Under the pieces are notes generated by a model that ran no database searches, was not told the origin of the DNA, and saw nothing but the letters and a program-made list of their open reading frames with translations. Shown one piece after another: positions 37,481 to 47,080 of a stretch of DNA of 64,000 bases. The translations under genes were made by a program, and so were the position numbers. The stretch comes from Rhizophagus prolifer (taxonomy: Eukaryota; Glomeromycota; Glomeromycetes; Glomerales; Glomeraceae). Numbering within the stretch: position 1 is the first letter of the stretch; every line of letters begins with the position of its first letter. The stretch spans positions 78,587 to 142,586 of the forward strand of contig NQWY01033936.1 in NCBI GenBank assembly GCA_019425655.1, given 5' to 3'.

Positions 37481-38428
37481 ATGCGAAGAAGCATCCCGTC
37501 CATTCAGGGCCTGATTTGCTTTGAAAGTGCAGCAAAACATCTAAGTTATACCTATGCTGCGCAAGAGTTATGTATTACCCAAAGTGCAGTTTCTCGCCAA
37601 ATTCAACAATTAGAAGATTTTCTAGGCGTTGAACTCTTTATACGTACTCGGCATGGTGTTGAACTCACCATTGCTGGTCAGCAGTATTTTAAAAGCATTA
37701 AACCCTACTTATTAGGCTTAGAGAAATGTACGGCCGATGTGATTTCTCACAAAGGTTTAGGTGGAACATTAAAATTAGGTGTCGTTCCTACCTTTGCAAC
37801 GCGCTGGCTGTTACCCAAGCTTCATCTTTTAAATCAAAAGCACCCTGAAATTACGGTTCACTTAGAAACCAGTACCAAGCCTTTTTTATTTAACGATAAT
37901 ATTTTTGACGCTGCGATTTTCGCAGGTACGCAGCAGCAAATTGACCACTGGCCTGGTATACAAGCACATTATTTAATGGATGAAGAAATTGTACCTGTGT
38001 GCTCGCCAAGGCTAATCGAAAAGTATTTTCCAGATGCAGTGATGATTAATGAAAATACCTATGATTTAAGCCCAGAAGATTTACTGAAAATTCCCCTGCT
38101 ACAACAAACCACTCGACCTAGCATTTGGCAAGAATGGTTTCTGACTCATCACATGCAACATCCGAAGCCTTTTGATGGACAACGCCATGAGTTATTTTCA
38201 ATGCTTGCGGTTGCTGCTAGTCATGACATGGGAATGGCTCTAATTCCGCAAATGTTGATTGAGTCTGAACTACAAAAAAAAGAACTAGTGATTGTTTCCA
38301 ATAAAAAACTAAAAGGCAGCCGAAAGTACTATCTCATTCACTCAAGCCAAGACATCTCACCGACTATTCAAAAATTTGTTGAGTGGATTTACCAAGAACT
38401 AGAACAACTAAAGAGCAATACAAATTAG
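37481..38428 (+). CDS. gcdR: LysR-family regulator GcdR
   Basis: This 315-residue GcvA-type LysR regulator has its helix-turn-helix at SYTYAAQELCITQSAVSRQIQQLE. It is divergent from gcdH, with 245 bp between the starts. GcdR in pseudomonads activates glutarate catabolism in response to glutarate, and position and subfamily fit that role. A bidirectional terminator follows. Confidence 0.78.
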   Translation: MRRSIPSIQGLICFESAAKHLSYTYAAQELCITQSAVSRQIQQLEDFLGVELFIRTRHGVELTIAGQQYFKSIKPYLLGLEKCTADVISHKGLGGTLKLGVVPTFATRWLLPKLHLLNQKHPEITVHLETSTKPFLFNDNIFDAAIFAGTQQQIDHWPGIQAHYLMDEEIVPVCSPRLIEKYFPDAVMINENTYDLSPEDLLKIPLLQQTTRPSIWQEWFLTHHMQHPKPFDGQRHELFSMLAVAASHDMGMALIPQMLIESELQKKELVIVSNKKLKGSRKYYLIHSSQDISPTIQKFVEWIYQELEQLKSNTN

Positions 38429-38457
38429 CTGAGCCACTTTGTGCGATCTATACGCAT

Positions 38458-38494
38458 AAAAAAAGATTGTGATTGATAAGACCACAACCTTTTT
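38458..38494 (-). terminator. terminator between convergent genes
   Basis: The stem AAAAAGGTTGTG / CACAATCTTTTT is fully paired on the reverse strand through a G-U pair and followed by Ts. On the forward strand one A-C mismatch appears. It mainly ends the dehydrogenase transcript and may also stop gcdR. Confidence 0.65.
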
Positions 38495-38517
38495 AATTAA
38501 GCAAAAATGACTTTGAA

Positions 38518-39693
38518 TTAATGACTCATCAATTGAATATCTGAACCGCTACGTTTCGGGTCAATCAAGATTTTGGCATGCTGTTCAGGATCACGTAACG
38601 CTTCAAATGCACTGGTAACACCCTCTAAACCGACAACACCAGTAATGAGCGGTGAGCAATTCACTTTCCCTTCTGCAATCATGTGTAGCGCATCTCGGAA
38701 CTCCAGCGGTGTATAACCCAACACAAACTGAATTTCTAACTCTTTATTAATTGCAAGTGCGGGTTCGATTTTGTCGCTTTGCATGCAGACGCCCACCCCA
38801 ACAATTCGGGAAAATAAAGGTGCACCTTCAATAATTTGCTGCAAAACACCCGGTACGCCCACACACTCAAAAATAACAGGACGTTTTGGCAGAGCACCTA
38901 ATTTATCAATCATGCGCCATCCATGCCACCACGGCAAGCGTGTCGCTTGTAACTTATCAAACAGCCCCATACCCATGTTAATGGCATCGGAAACATTGCC
39001 AAGCAAACCAAACTCTTTCCAGTTGGCAAATGGTGATGTCTCTTTAGGGTCTACCACAATATCCGCACCACATTGCTCGGCAAGCTTACGACGGTTTGGA
39101 GAAAAGTCACTGGCAACCACAGTTTTAACCCCAGCTGCTTTAAGCATTAATATGACACCTAGCCCGACAGGACCACAGCCAATCACAATCGCAGGTTCAC
39201 TAGTTTTCACACGGCTACGGCGAACAGCATGCAATGCAACCGCCATAGGCTCAGTCATGGCAGCACTATCTGCATCTAGACCATTGGGTACTTCAAACAT
39301 CAAGCTTGATTGAGCCAATACTTGCTCGGCATAACCACCTGAAGCATTTGGGGAAAGCCCTGTAGATAAATAACCATGTTGATCTACATTTAAAAGCGGC
39401 ATTGCACAAACGAGTGTGTCGGCTTTAAATTTATGACGTGTTTTGGGGCCGTAGTCTAAAACCTTGCCGCAAAACTCGTGTCCAAGTACAAACGGATCTG
39501 TAGACTTAGCTAAACCATTAAACCCTACACGTGCAGCCAAATCATGCATGTGGTCACAGTGGTGCTGCATATGTAAATCTGAACCACAGATCCCGCATCG
39601 CACCACTTCCAATAAAACTTGTCCTTTTGCAGGGGTTAATTTTGGTTGGTCCACCACTTGTAGTTTTGCTTGATGACAAAGTACCGACTTCAT
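38518..39693 (-). CDS. zinc-binding alcohol dehydrogenase family protein
   Basis: This 391-residue medium-chain dehydrogenase has the catalytic-zinc motif VRCGICGSDLHMQHHC and GHEFCGKV, and a Rossmann motif GCGPVGLGVIL. The four-Cys structural zinc loop near residue 100 is absent; only one Cys remains there. It resembles butanediol or threonine-type dehydrogenases, with an insertion containing several His and Met residues. It stands alone, next to the adenosine deaminase gene. The substrate is unknown. Confidence 0.7.
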   Translation of the reverse strand: MKSVLCHQAKLQVVDQPKLTPAKGQVLLEVVRCGICGSDLHMQHHCDHMHDLAARVGFNGLAKSTDPFVLGHEFCGKVLDYGPKTRHKFKADTLVCAMPLLNVDQHGYLSTGLSPNASGGYAEQVLAQSSLMFEVPNGLDADSAAMTEPMAVALHAVRRSRVKTSEPAIVIGCGPVGLGVILMLKAAGVKTVVASDFSPNRRKLAEQCGADIVVDPKETSPFANWKEFGLLGNVSDAINMGMGLFDKLQATRLPWWHGWRMIDKLGALPKRPVIFECVGVPGVLQQIIEGAPLFSRIVGVGVCMQSDKIEPALAINKELEIQFVLGYTPLEFRDALHMIAEGKVNCSPLITGVVGLEGVTSAFEALRDPEQHAKILIDPKRSGSDIQLMSH

Positions 39694-40095
39694 TTGAGTG
39701 CTTCCTATTTCTTCTTTTTCATTTACTTGCCAGAAATAGATTTCTACAGATAAATTAATCGCTTTATCAGTTTGGTCTTTAGCAAGCCTTTATTCATATT
39801 TACAAGTAAAAGCCAAAATACCAATGACCATTCTTCAGCCAATCCACTCTTGAAGAGTCAACAAAAAATAGGCTCAGCGAAATTAAAAACAATAAAAATC
39901 TTGGTGCTTGTATCTTACACAGACTGCGTTATCTTCTTAGGCCAGAACAATGTCATCAAAATTAAAACTTATACAAATATAGTAAGTTCAAAAAACTCAA
40001 CTCAACGCTTTTCACAAAAACATAGCAAATCCAAACTTTTATCAGCGCAATTAAACAGGCATGATGAATTCATAGCAACAGATAAGAAGAAGTCT
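39694..40095. other. non-coding region before adenosine deaminase
   Basis: About 400 bp of AT-rich DNA. A forward frame is open from 39772 into the deaminase gene, but its translation is low-complexity and resembles no protein extension. It probably contains the promoters of the divergent dehydrogenase and deaminase genes. Confidence 0.5.
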
Positions 40096-41091
40096 ATGAT
40101 TACAAAAACGCTTCCACTTACAGATATACACCGCCACCTTGATGGCAACATCCGCATTCAAACCATTTTAGAGTTGGGGCAACAATACCATTTAGATTTA
40201 CCTGCTTACGACATTGAATCTTTACGACCACACGTACAAGTGATGGATAACCAACCAGACTTATTAAGTTTTTTATCGAAGCTAGATTGGGGCGTAAAAG
40301 TATTAGCCAGTTTAGATGCCTGTAAGCGTATTGCTTTTGAAAATATGCAAGATGCAGCACAACAAGGCCTAGATTATGTAGAACTGCGTTTTTCACCAGG
40401 TTACATGGGTATGACCCATCAACTCCCACTTGAAGGCGTAGTTGAAGCGGTTATTGCTGGAGTCAAAGAAGGTAGTCAAGCTTACGGAGTAAAAGCGAAT
40501 TTAATTGGCATTATGAGCCGTACTTTTGGTCAGGAAGCTTGCGAAAAAGAATTAAATGCCCTACTTGCCCATAAAAATGATATTAAAGCGTTGGATCTTG
40601 CTGGAGATGAGCTTGGTTTTCCGGGCAATTTATTTATTGATCACTTTAAAAAAGCCCGTGATGCAGGTTGGCATATTACGGTACATGCAGGTGAAGCTGC
40701 CGGCCCAGAAAGTATTTGGCAAGCCATTGAAGAATTAGGTGCCGAACGAATTGGACATGGCGTTAAAGCAGTTCAAGATTTAAAACTTTTAGATTATTTA
40801 GCTAAACATGAGATTGGTATTGAGTCTTGCCTCACTTCAAACATTCAAACCAACACAGTACTGTCTTTAGCAGAACACCCATTAAAGACTTTTTTAGAAC
40901 ATGGTGTACTTGCCACCATTAATACAGATGACCCTGCTGTAGAAGGCATAGAAATACAACATGAATATTTAACTGCTGCCCCATTAGCTGGTTTAAGCCC
41001 TGAGCAAATTTATACAGCTCAAGAAAATGGCCTAAAAATCGCATTTCTATCAGATCAAGAAAAACATGAATTAAGACAGAAATATCAATAG
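40096..41091 (+). CDS. add: adenosine deaminase
   Basis: The protein has 331 residues from the ATG at 40096, close to the family's usual length. Metal and active-site motifs are present: DIHRHLDGN at the N-terminus, [19 protein letters not shown] and NTDDPAV. It deaminates adenosine (and deoxyadenosine) to inosine in the cytoplasm, in purine salvage. The 108-codon N-terminal extension to 39772 is not credible. The gene appears monocistronic. Confidence 0.88.
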   Translation: MITKTLPLTDIHRHLDGNIRIQTILELGQQYHLDLPAYDIESLRPHVQVMDNQPDLLSFLSKLDWGVKVLASLDACKRIAFENMQDAAQQGLDYVELRFSPGYMGMTHQLPLEGVVEAVIAGVKEGSQAYGVKANLIGIMSRTFGQEACEKELNALLAHKNDIKALDLAGDELGFPGNLFIDHFKKARDAGWHITVHAGEAAGPESIWQAIEELGAERIGHGVKAVQDLKLLDYLAKHEIGIESCLTSNIQTNTVLSLAEHPLKTFLEHGVLATINTDDPAVEGIEIQHEYLTAAPLAGLSPEQIYTAQENGLKIAFLSDQEKHELRQKYQ

Positions 41092-41237
41092 CTTATATAA
41101 ACACGTTCAAATATTGGAGTGCGATTGAATTAAAATTACGAACTAGAAAACAAAAAAATTCCTTCTATCGATATGACAAGAAGAAATCCTTTTTAATCTT
41201 TGGGATATTTTTTTAAAGCTTAAACGCTTTTAAAATA

Positions 41238-41314
41238 TGGTCGGAGCAGTAGGATTCGAACCTACGACCCCCTGGTCCCAAACCAGGTGCACTACCAGGC
41301 TGTGCTATGCTCCG
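41238..41314 (-). tRNA. tRNA-Pro(UGG), copy 1
   Basis: The reverse strand folds as a 77-nt tRNA with encoded CCA. The anticodon stem CCTGG/CCAGG encloses loop TTTGGGA (anticodon UGG), with GTTCGAATC in the T arm. It is identical to the copy at 41563-41639. Confidence 0.95.
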
Positions 41315-41320
41315 ATCTAT

Positions 41321-41397
41321 TGGGGTGAATGACGGGATTCGAACCCGCGACAACTGGAATCACAATCCAGGGCTCTACCAACTGAGCTACATCCACC
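41321..41397 (-). tRNA. tRNA-His(GUG)
   Basis: A 77-nt reverse-strand tRNA with encoded CCA. The anticodon stem CTGGA/TCCAG encloses TTGTGAT (anticodon GUG). The 5' end GGTGGAT provides the extra G(-1) opposite C73 typical of tRNA-His. Confidence 0.95.
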
Positions 41398-41429
41398 ATC
41401 AAATAAGTTCTATGTACCAAGCTACCAAA

Positions 41430-41506
41430 TGGCGCGCCTGACAGGATTCGAACCTGTGACCATCCGCTTAGAAGGCGGATGCTCTATCCAACTGAGCTAC
41501 AGGCGC
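41430..41506 (-). tRNA. tRNA-Arg(UCU)
   Basis: A 77-nt reverse-strand tRNA with encoded CCA. The anticodon stem TCCGC/GCGGA encloses CTTCTAA (anticodon UCU), which decodes AGA/AGG. Confidence 0.95.
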
Positions 41507-41562
41507 TTAACCGATGATGCTTATCATGCGATACTTCGCCGATCTTAAAATATTATTTTAAG

Positions 41563-41639
41563 TGGTCGGAGCAGTAGGATTCGAACCTACGACCCCCTGG
41601 TCCCAAACCAGGTGCACTACCAGGCTGTGCTATGCTCCG
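41563..41639 (-). tRNA. tRNA-Pro(UGG), copy 2
   Basis: Identical to the copy at 41238-41314. It is the first of the four-gene reverse tRNA operon Pro-Arg-His-Pro. Confidence 0.95.
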
Positions 41640-41781
41640 ATCTATCTCAGCTTTTGCTGTATCGCACATCGTGCGGTACGGTGTGCATTCTAGGCGTGAC
41701 GCCCTCAGACGTCAACACCTATTCTCAAAAAAAGTTAAAAATCCTTATCAAATGTATATTTAACAAGCATTTTGAGGTTTT

Positions 41782-42846
41782 TTAACGTTTTAACGATGCA
41801 CTAAAGGCTAACATTCGATCTAAAGGCATTTTGGCACGTTCAGCTAGCGCTGGATCAACGTGTATTTCCTGATCACCTTTTTGTAAAACTTCTAAAATTC
41901 CATCGAGTTCATTCATTGCCATCCACGGACAGTGAGCACATGAACGACAAGTTGCCCCCTCACCTGCTGTTGGCGCTTCAACCAAAATCTTATTCGGTAC
42001 CGCTTGCTGCATTTTGTAGAAAATACCACGGTCAGTTGCCACAATGAGTCTTTCATTTGGCAAAGTCTGTGCAGCTTTAATCAGTTGAGAGGTACTACCT
42101 ACCGCATCTGCAATGTCTACAACCGACTCTGGTGACTCTGGATGTACCAATACAGCCGCATCTGGGTACAGTGCTTTCATGTTGGCAATGCCACGTGCAC
42201 GGAATTCTTCATGTACAATACATGCGCCATCCCAAAGCAACATATCTGCACCAGTTTTCTTTTGAATATAGCGACCTAAATGCTGATCTGGTGCCCAAAT
42301 AATTTTTTCACCTAAACTGTCTAGGTGCTCAACAATTTCAACAGCACAGCTTGAAGTTACGACCCAATCTGCACGTGCTTTAACAGCAGCCGATGTGTTT
42401 GCATAAACAACTACAGTATGGTCAGGGTGTTGATCACAAAATGCTGTGAACTCATCAACTGGACAGCCCAAGTCGAGTGAGCAGGTCGCTTCAAGTGTCG
42501 GCATTAAAATTGTTTTTTCAGGAGACAGAATTTTAGCTGTCTCCCCCATAAATTTAACACCAGCAACGACTAATGTTGAGGCAGCATGATCGCGTCCAAA
42601 ACGGGCCATTTCTAAAGAATCAGAAACACATCCACCTGTTTTTTCAGCAAGCTCTTGTACTTCAGGGTCGCAATAGTAATGAGCAACAAGGACAGCATCA
42701 CGTTTTTTGAGCTCTGCTTCGATCTGTGCAAACTTTTGTTGTTTTGCTTCTTCACTTAAGCGATTGTCTTTTGGCTCACCTAAACGGTCTAAATGCGCTT
42801 GTACAATGTTTTTTGCATCGTTGGCAATTAAAGTCGCATCACTCAT
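41782..42846 (-). CDS. nadA: quinolinate synthase
   Basis: This 354-residue enzyme condenses iminoaspartate with dihydroxyacetone phosphate to quinolinate for NAD synthesis. It is an oxygen-sensitive [4Fe-4S] protein. Candidate cluster Cys lie in [20 protein letters not shown] and [10 protein letters not shown]. The N-terminal [15 protein letters not shown] is typical of the family. It is separated from the tRNA operon by about 140 bp. Confidence 0.93.
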   Translation of the reverse strand: MSDATLIANDAKNIVQAHLDRLGEPKDNRLSEEAKQQKFAQIEAELKKRDAVLVAHYYCDPEVQELAEKTGGCVSDSLEMARFGRDHAASTLVVAGVKFMGETAKILSPEKTILMPTLEATCSLDLGCPVDEFTAFCDQHPDHTVVVYANTSAAVKARADWVVTSSCAVEIVEHLDSLGEKIIWAPDQHLGRYIQKKTGADMLLWDGACIVHEEFRARGIANMKALYPDAAVLVHPESPESVVDIADAVGSTSQLIKAAQTLPNERLIVATDRGIFYKMQQAVPNKILVEAPTAGEGATCRSCAHCPWMAMNELDGILEVLQKGDQEIHVDPALAERAKMPLDRMLAFSASLKR

Positions 42847-42952
42847 AAAACGTCTTCTCTATCCTTCATGCTGGCATACCTGCTCGCATATAACGTTACT
42901 GCTTAAATGATTTACGGATTGAATCATTTAATATCAAAAGTTGGGGCTAATA

Positions 42953-42976
42953 AAAAAGCCTCTTTGTCGAGGCTTG
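42953..42976 (-). terminator. terminator of argJ
   Basis: On the reverse strand AAGCCTC-GACAAA-GAGGCTT is followed by TTTTTATT, 16 bp after the argJ stop. Confidence 0.8.
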
Positions 42977-42991
42977 ATTATAACTGAATAT

Positions 42992-44212
42992 TTACGAACG
43001 GTAATCTGCATTAATCTTGACATAGTCGTAAGATAAATCGCATGTATAGACTGTGTCTTTGGCTTGTCCCCGACCTAAGTCAACACGAATGGTAATTTCG
43101 GTTTGTGCCATAACACGTGCGCCCGCTTCTTCAGTATAGTCCTCTGCTGCACCACCATCTTTACAGATTTGTACGTCGTCTAGCCATACCTGAATTTTAG
43201 ACACGTCTAAGTCTTTCACTCCAGCATAGCCAATTGCCGCTAAAATACGTCCCCAGTTCGGGTCAGATGCAAAAAGTGCAGTTTTAACGAGTGGAGAATG
43301 CGCAATGCTATACGCAATGTCACAACATTCCTGAATGTTACCACCGCCCTCTACCGCAACAGTAATAAACTTAGTTGCACCTTCGCCATCACGAATAATT
43401 AACTGCGCTAAACGGTTCATGACACGAGCAAGCACTTCTAATACTTTTGCGTAGCGTGGATCACTGTCTGATGTAATTTCAGTGCCACCTGCCTGACCAG
43501 TTGCCACAAAAATACAAGAGTCATTTGTTGAAGTATCACCATCAATGGTAATACGGTTAAATGAATGCTCAACTGTGGTCTTTAATAGCTTTTGGACTAA
43601 ATCGCGGCTAATAGGCGCATCTGTAGCAACAAAGCTCAACATGGTTGCCATATTAGGACGGATCATGCCAGCGCCTTTACTAATACCTGTCATGGTATAA
43701 GTAATGCCATCAAGTTCAAATTGTTCAGATGCACCTTTAGGCACAGTGTCTGTCGTCATAATGCCAGTTGCAGCATCATTCCAAGCAGCCTCTTGTACGC
43801 TATTTAATGCAGGCTGAAGACCAGCAAGTAAACGCTCCATTGGAAGCTGCTCACCAATCACACCTGTAGAAAACGGAAGTACTTCAAAACTGTTCACACC
43901 AGCAAGCTCAGCTAACTTCGCGCAAGTGTCTTGGGCATTTTTTAAGCCTGTAGGTCCAGTACCCGCATTGGCATTACCTGTATTAATTACTAAATAACGA
44001 GGATTGCCTTGTGCAAGATGAGCTTTCGATACATGAACAGGTGCAGCACAGAATGCATTTTGGGTAAATACCCCAGCAACGTTTGAACCTTCTGCAAACT
44101 CAAAAATGACTAAATCTCGTCGGTTTTGGTAACGTACATATGCTTCTGTTGAGCCAATTTTTACACCTTTTACCACATGCATTTGTGGCATTGTTACGTC
44201 GCCGACAGCCAT
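42992..44212 (-). CDS. argJ: bifunctional ornithine acetyltransferase/N-acetylglutamate synthase
   Basis: This 406-residue protein recycles acetyl groups between acetylornithine and glutamate in arginine synthesis. It is made as one chain and cleaves itself between Ala189 and Thr190 ([11 protein letters not shown]), Thr190 becoming the nucleophile. The oxyanion-hole motif PFSTGVIGE is at 113-121. It stands alone with its own terminator. Confidence 0.93.
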   Translation of the reverse strand: MAVGDVTMPQMHVVKGVKIGSTEAYVRYQNRRDLVIFEFAEGSNVAGVFTQNAFCAAPVHVSKAHLAQGNPRYLVINTGNANAGTGPTGLKNAQDTCAKLAELAGVNSFEVLPFSTGVIGEQLPMERLLAGLQPALNSVQEAAWNDAATGIMTTDTVPKGASEQFELDGITYTMTGISKGAGMIRPNMATMLSFVATDAPISRDLVQKLLKTTVEHSFNRITIDGDTSTNDSCIFVATGQAGGTEITSDSDPRYAKVLEVLARVMNRLAQLIIRDGEGATKFITVAVEGGGNIQECCDIAYSIAHSPLVKTALFASDPNWGRILAAIGYAGVKDLDVSKIQVWLDDVQICKDGGAAEDYTEEAGARVMAQTEITIRVDLGRGQAKDTVYTCDLSYDYVKINADYRS

Positions 44213-44348
44213 TTTTAGAACATCCAGAGTTTGTTATGAAAAGATTAATATTTCAGAAAATAGCGATGTAATAAAACATGCTTTACATGAAATATCAGTG
44301 TTGACAGCTTATTAGAAAAGCCTGAAAAAATCGAGCGCTAAAAATAGC

Positions 44349-44828
44349 TTATTGTTGCTCTAATTTTAATAAAATATCTTTCTTATCAAGACCACCCGCA
44401 AAACCGACCAAGGCGCCGCCTGCCCCAATGACTCGGTGACAAGGTGCAATAATTGAAATCGGGTTTTTACCGTTGGCAGCACCTACTGCTCGTACTGCTT
44501 TTTCATTGCCAATTTGAACAGCGACTTCTTTATAACTTCTTGTTTCACCATAGGGAATGCTGAGTAATGCCGCCCATACCTGCTTTTGAAATGCTGTACC
44601 TTCAAAATCTAATGGCAATGTAAACTCACGGCGCGTACCTTCAAAGTATTCTTTTAACTGTTGCTCAGTTTTTAATAAAATTGGATGCTCAGTTTGTTCG
44701 ACCAGCTCTGCCAGTCGAACACGTTTTGGATTTTGATTGTCCCAAAGTACTGCCACCAAAGCATTTTCATTCGCAACTAGCTTTAATTGCCCAACAGGCG
44801 AATTGATATACTTATAAGACAGCAACAT
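44349..44828 (-). CDS. ogt: methylated-DNA--protein-cysteine methyltransferase
   Basis: This 159-residue suicide repair protein transfers alkyl groups from O6-alkylguanine to Cys130 in IAPCHRVIG. The DNA-binding helix is in FQKQVWAALLSIPYGETRSY. It follows the SMR exporter gene by 11 bp, so it is likely co-transcribed under guanidine riboswitch control. That is an odd pairing for a DNA-repair gene. Confidence 0.9.
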   Translation of the reverse strand: MLLSYKYINSPVGQLKLVANENALVAVLWDNQNPKRVRLAELVEQTEHPILLKTEQQLKEYFEGTRREFTLPLDFEGTAFQKQVWAALLSIPYGETRSYKEVAVQIGNEKAVRAVGAANGKNPISIIAPCHRVIGAGGALVGFAGGLDKKDILLKLEQQ

Positions 44829-44839
44829 ACTTTATCCTT

Positions 44840-45160
44840 TTAAGATGGAGACGAAATTTTCATTAGAACCAGTCCCGATACAATCAGTACAGCGGCAATC
44901 ATTCTCATCGCACCAATAGGTTCATGAAGAAAAAATATACCCACTAAAAATGATCCAATTGCACCTATGCCTGTCCAAACCGTATAAGCAGTACCCAGGG
45001 GTAGAGTTTTCATTGATATTGAAAGCAGAACTACACTCAAAATCATAAAAACTACGGTAATAATACTAGGGGTTAAACGTGTAAAACCTTCAGACATTTT
45101 CATAGAATATGCCCAAATGATTTCAAATACACCTGCTAAAATTAAAATAGCCCAAGCCAT
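44840..45160 (-). CDS. gdx: SMR-family guanidinium exporter (Gdx/SugE type)
   Basis: The 106-residue four-helix SMR protein begins MAWAILILAGVFEIIWAYSMK, aligning with the SugE/Gdx start and its essential membrane Glu. It also has LPLGTAYTVWTGIGAIGSF, typical of Gdx rather than QAC-exporting EmrE types. A GTG at 45169 is an alternative start; neither has a strong ribosome-binding site. The upstream double ACGA hairpin is the expected guanidine-II riboswitch, supporting guanidinium as substrate. Confidence 0.85.
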   Translation of the reverse strand: MAWAILILAGVFEIIWAYSMKMSEGFTRLTPSIITVVFMILSVVLLSISMKTLPLGTAYTVWTGIGAIGSFLVGIFFLHEPIGAMRMIAAVLIVSGLVLMKISSPS

Positions 45161-45181
45161 AACATTCACTAATTTTTATAG

Positions 45182-45232
45182 TGTCAGGTCGTCCTGACAT
45201 GATTACCCATTATGGGGGAGGTCGTTCCTCCT
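45182..45232 (-). promoter_or_regulatory. guanidine-II (mini-ykkC) riboswitch
   Basis: On the reverse strand two hairpins lie 18 nt apart. The distal one is GGAGG-AACGA-CCTCC (45217-45231), with a 5-nt loop containing ACGA. The proximal one is GTCAGG-ACGA-CCTGAC (45183-45198), with the classical ACGR tetraloop. This paired-hairpin design before a Gdx gene is the guanidine-II pattern. The distal stem hides an AAGGAGG sequence. Confidence 0.8.
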
Positions 45233-45309
45233 TATGTGAAGACTCAGTTTACTTTAAAATAAAAAATGTAGGCAAACCCGAACTCAAGTTCATCTTTAAT
45301 CTATAAATC

Positions 45310-46242
45310 TTATTCATTTTTGAGTTGTAAGATTTTCCGTGCACCATTTAAAACAAACAAAACAATAATTAGCCCAATTATGAGATCAGGATAACGAGAG
45401 CCTGTGATTGCAACCAATATTCCCGCAATAATGACACCTAAATTTACGATGACATCATTGGCAGAGAATATATAACTCGCCTTCATGTGTGCCCCACTCT
45501 CCTTATGATCTCTCATTAAATAAAGACAACTAACATTGGCTGCAAGCGCTAAACCACCAATTAAAATCATGAGAATTGAAACAGGTTCACTGCCGTATAT
45601 AAAACGACGTAGTACATCAACTAACACAATCATGGCTAAGCCAAACTGAAACCATCCGGAAATATGTGCAGCCTTTAATTGAGCATTGAGGTTTTTACCT
45701 ACCACAAATAAAGCAATTCCATAAATTGCCGCATCGGCGAACATATCAAGTGAGTCAGCAATTAATCCTGTTGATGACGCAATAATGCCTGCCATAAATT
45801 CGATGAAAAACATCACAGAATTAATGAGTAACAACCATTGTAAAACCTGTTTTTGTGCTGCATGGTTTGAAGAACTAGCACGTACCTTTTTAGGCTTTTC
45901 AACGGGTTCATAGTGTGGCTGCGTTTGCTGTAACTCAGCCCCTAAACCTAGGCGTTGCAGGCTTTGGGTAATTTTTTCAGCTGCTGTACTGTGATATACC
46001 GCTAAATGACGAGTAGGTAAATCAAATTCAAGTTCTTGAATATGTTCAGCATAAGGTGCTAAAGCCATTCGCACCATTTGCTCTTCTGCTGCGCAATCCA
46101 TGTGAGGAATATGGTAATAACTCACCCATTGGATTTTATTCGCCATAGGTTCACTCGGCATAGAATAGTCCTGAGTTGCTACGCTTGAGCACCCACAGCT
46201 TTTATTTACATTTATTTGATTCTCTTGTTTTTCTAAAGCCAT
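45310..46242 (-). CDS. CDF-like cation transporter with N-terminal metal-binding domain
   Basis: This protein has 310 residues from the preferred ATG at 46242. The N-terminus has a Cys-rich KSCGCSS, then an HMA-like domain with HIPHMDCAAEE (only one of the usual two Cys). About six membrane helices follow, with CDF-type Asp pairs (LIADSLDMFADA and FSANDVIVNLG). It probably exports a divalent cation. It ends the reverse-strand group after copA and copB, which suggests a copper or related-metal role. Confidence 0.7.
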   Translation of the reverse strand: MALEKQENQINVNKSCGCSSVATQDYSMPSEPMANKIQWVSYYHIPHMDCAAEEQMVRMALAPYAEHIQELEFDLPTRHLAVYHSTAAEKITQSLQRLGLGAELQQTQPHYEPVEKPKKVRASSSNHAAQKQVLQWLLLINSVMFFIEFMAGIIASSTGLIADSLDMFADAAIYGIALFVVGKNLNAQLKAAHISGWFQFGLAMIVLVDVLRRFIYGSEPVSILMILIGGLALAANVSCLYLMRDHKESGAHMKASYIFSANDVIVNLGVIIAGILVAITGSRYPDLIIGLIIVLFVLNGARKILQLKNE

Positions 46243-46324
46243 CTTTGCACCATAACTGACACAAAAAACAATGCCATCAGTATAAACCAATGGCATGTCA
46301 TTAAGCTTAATTTTTGTTCGGCAA

Positions 46325-47080
46325 TTAAAACTTAAGTGTTAACCCTACACCATAATACCAACCATGTTCAGAGTCTGTTCCAGTTTGCCAAGCAGTTTGT
46401 TTTAGACCTTTTTCATAACCATAACCGACATCAACAAATGGCATGACCTTTTTATTGATTTCATAACGGGTTTGAAAACCTGCCTGCAAACTCGATAATC
46501 CCGTTTTACTGGCATAGCGAGATTCATCTTGCAAAACAACATTTGCTTTTAAATAGGGCTTACCAATCAACTTTTGGGTAAAGAGTAAGTCTCTTTCCGT
46601 TTCTAAACTTAACTTCCATAACTGATCTTCACCTGCATAAAGATAGGTATCAGTTTCAAAAAAGTAAGGTGCCATGCCGTGTAAGCCCACTACACCAGCC
46701 CAGCGATCTTGCTTTTCATCTTCCCGCTGTAAACGCTCGTAGTTTACCCCAGCCTGTACATCCCAATAATCAGCTACATTTCGACTGTAAAGTACTGAAC
46801 CACCGTAATTAGCATCTTCCGACTCAGCTTTTTCAACATGGGCTTTAATGAACAATTTATTTTCATCAGTTCCCACCCAACTTTCTAATTCAGAAGAAAA
46901 ACTGCCTTCTCCCTCTTCATTTTGAGTCCAACCAGTATCAATTTTTGTTGCCTGATAGATCTGTCCACCATGTTCGCGTAAATGATCATGTGTTAAGGGT
47001 TCTTGTGCCAAAGCAAGAACCGATACACCAGAGAAAACACCGCAACATATCATTTGAGAAAATAACTTAGTGATGCGCAT
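46325..47080 (-). CDS. copB: copper resistance protein CopB
   Basis: This 251-residue outer-membrane protein starts at the ATG at 47080, overlapping the copA end by 14 bp. A signal peptide (to about residue 26, ALA) is followed by a beta-barrel with alternating hydrophobic strands (YWDVQAGVNYERL) and a terminal Phe. Unlike many CopB proteins it lacks a long Met-rich N-terminus; CopA carries the Met-rich stretch instead. Confidence 0.85.
   Translation of the reverse strand: MRITKLFSQMICCGVFSGVSVLALAQEPLTHDHLREHGGQIYQATKIDTGWTQNEEGEGSFSSELESWVGTDENKLFIKAHVEKAESEDANYGGSVLYSRNVADYWDVQAGVNYERLQREDEKQDRWAGVVGLHGMAPYFFETDTYLYAGEDQLWKLSLETERDLLFTQKLIGKPYLKANVVLQDESRYASKTGLSSLQAGFQTRYEINKKVMPFVDVGYGYEKGLKQTAWQTGTDSEHGWYYGVGLTLKF

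Noticed and set aside
38771-39313. 180-codon forward ORF opposite the dehydrogenase gene
   Set aside because: It lies wholly antisense to a well-supported dehydrogenase with intact zinc and Rossmann motifs, and its own translation has no recognisable domain.
39772-40095. N-terminal extension of adenosine deaminase
   Set aside because: The 108 added residues are low-complexity and exceed the family's usual length. The ATG at 40096 begins just before the conserved HRHLDG motif.
44840-45169. AbeS-type multidrug efflux protein
   Set aside because: The sequence aligns with SugE/Gdx signatures (TAYTVWTGIGA) rather than the EmrE/AbeS type, and a guanidine-II riboswitch precedes it.
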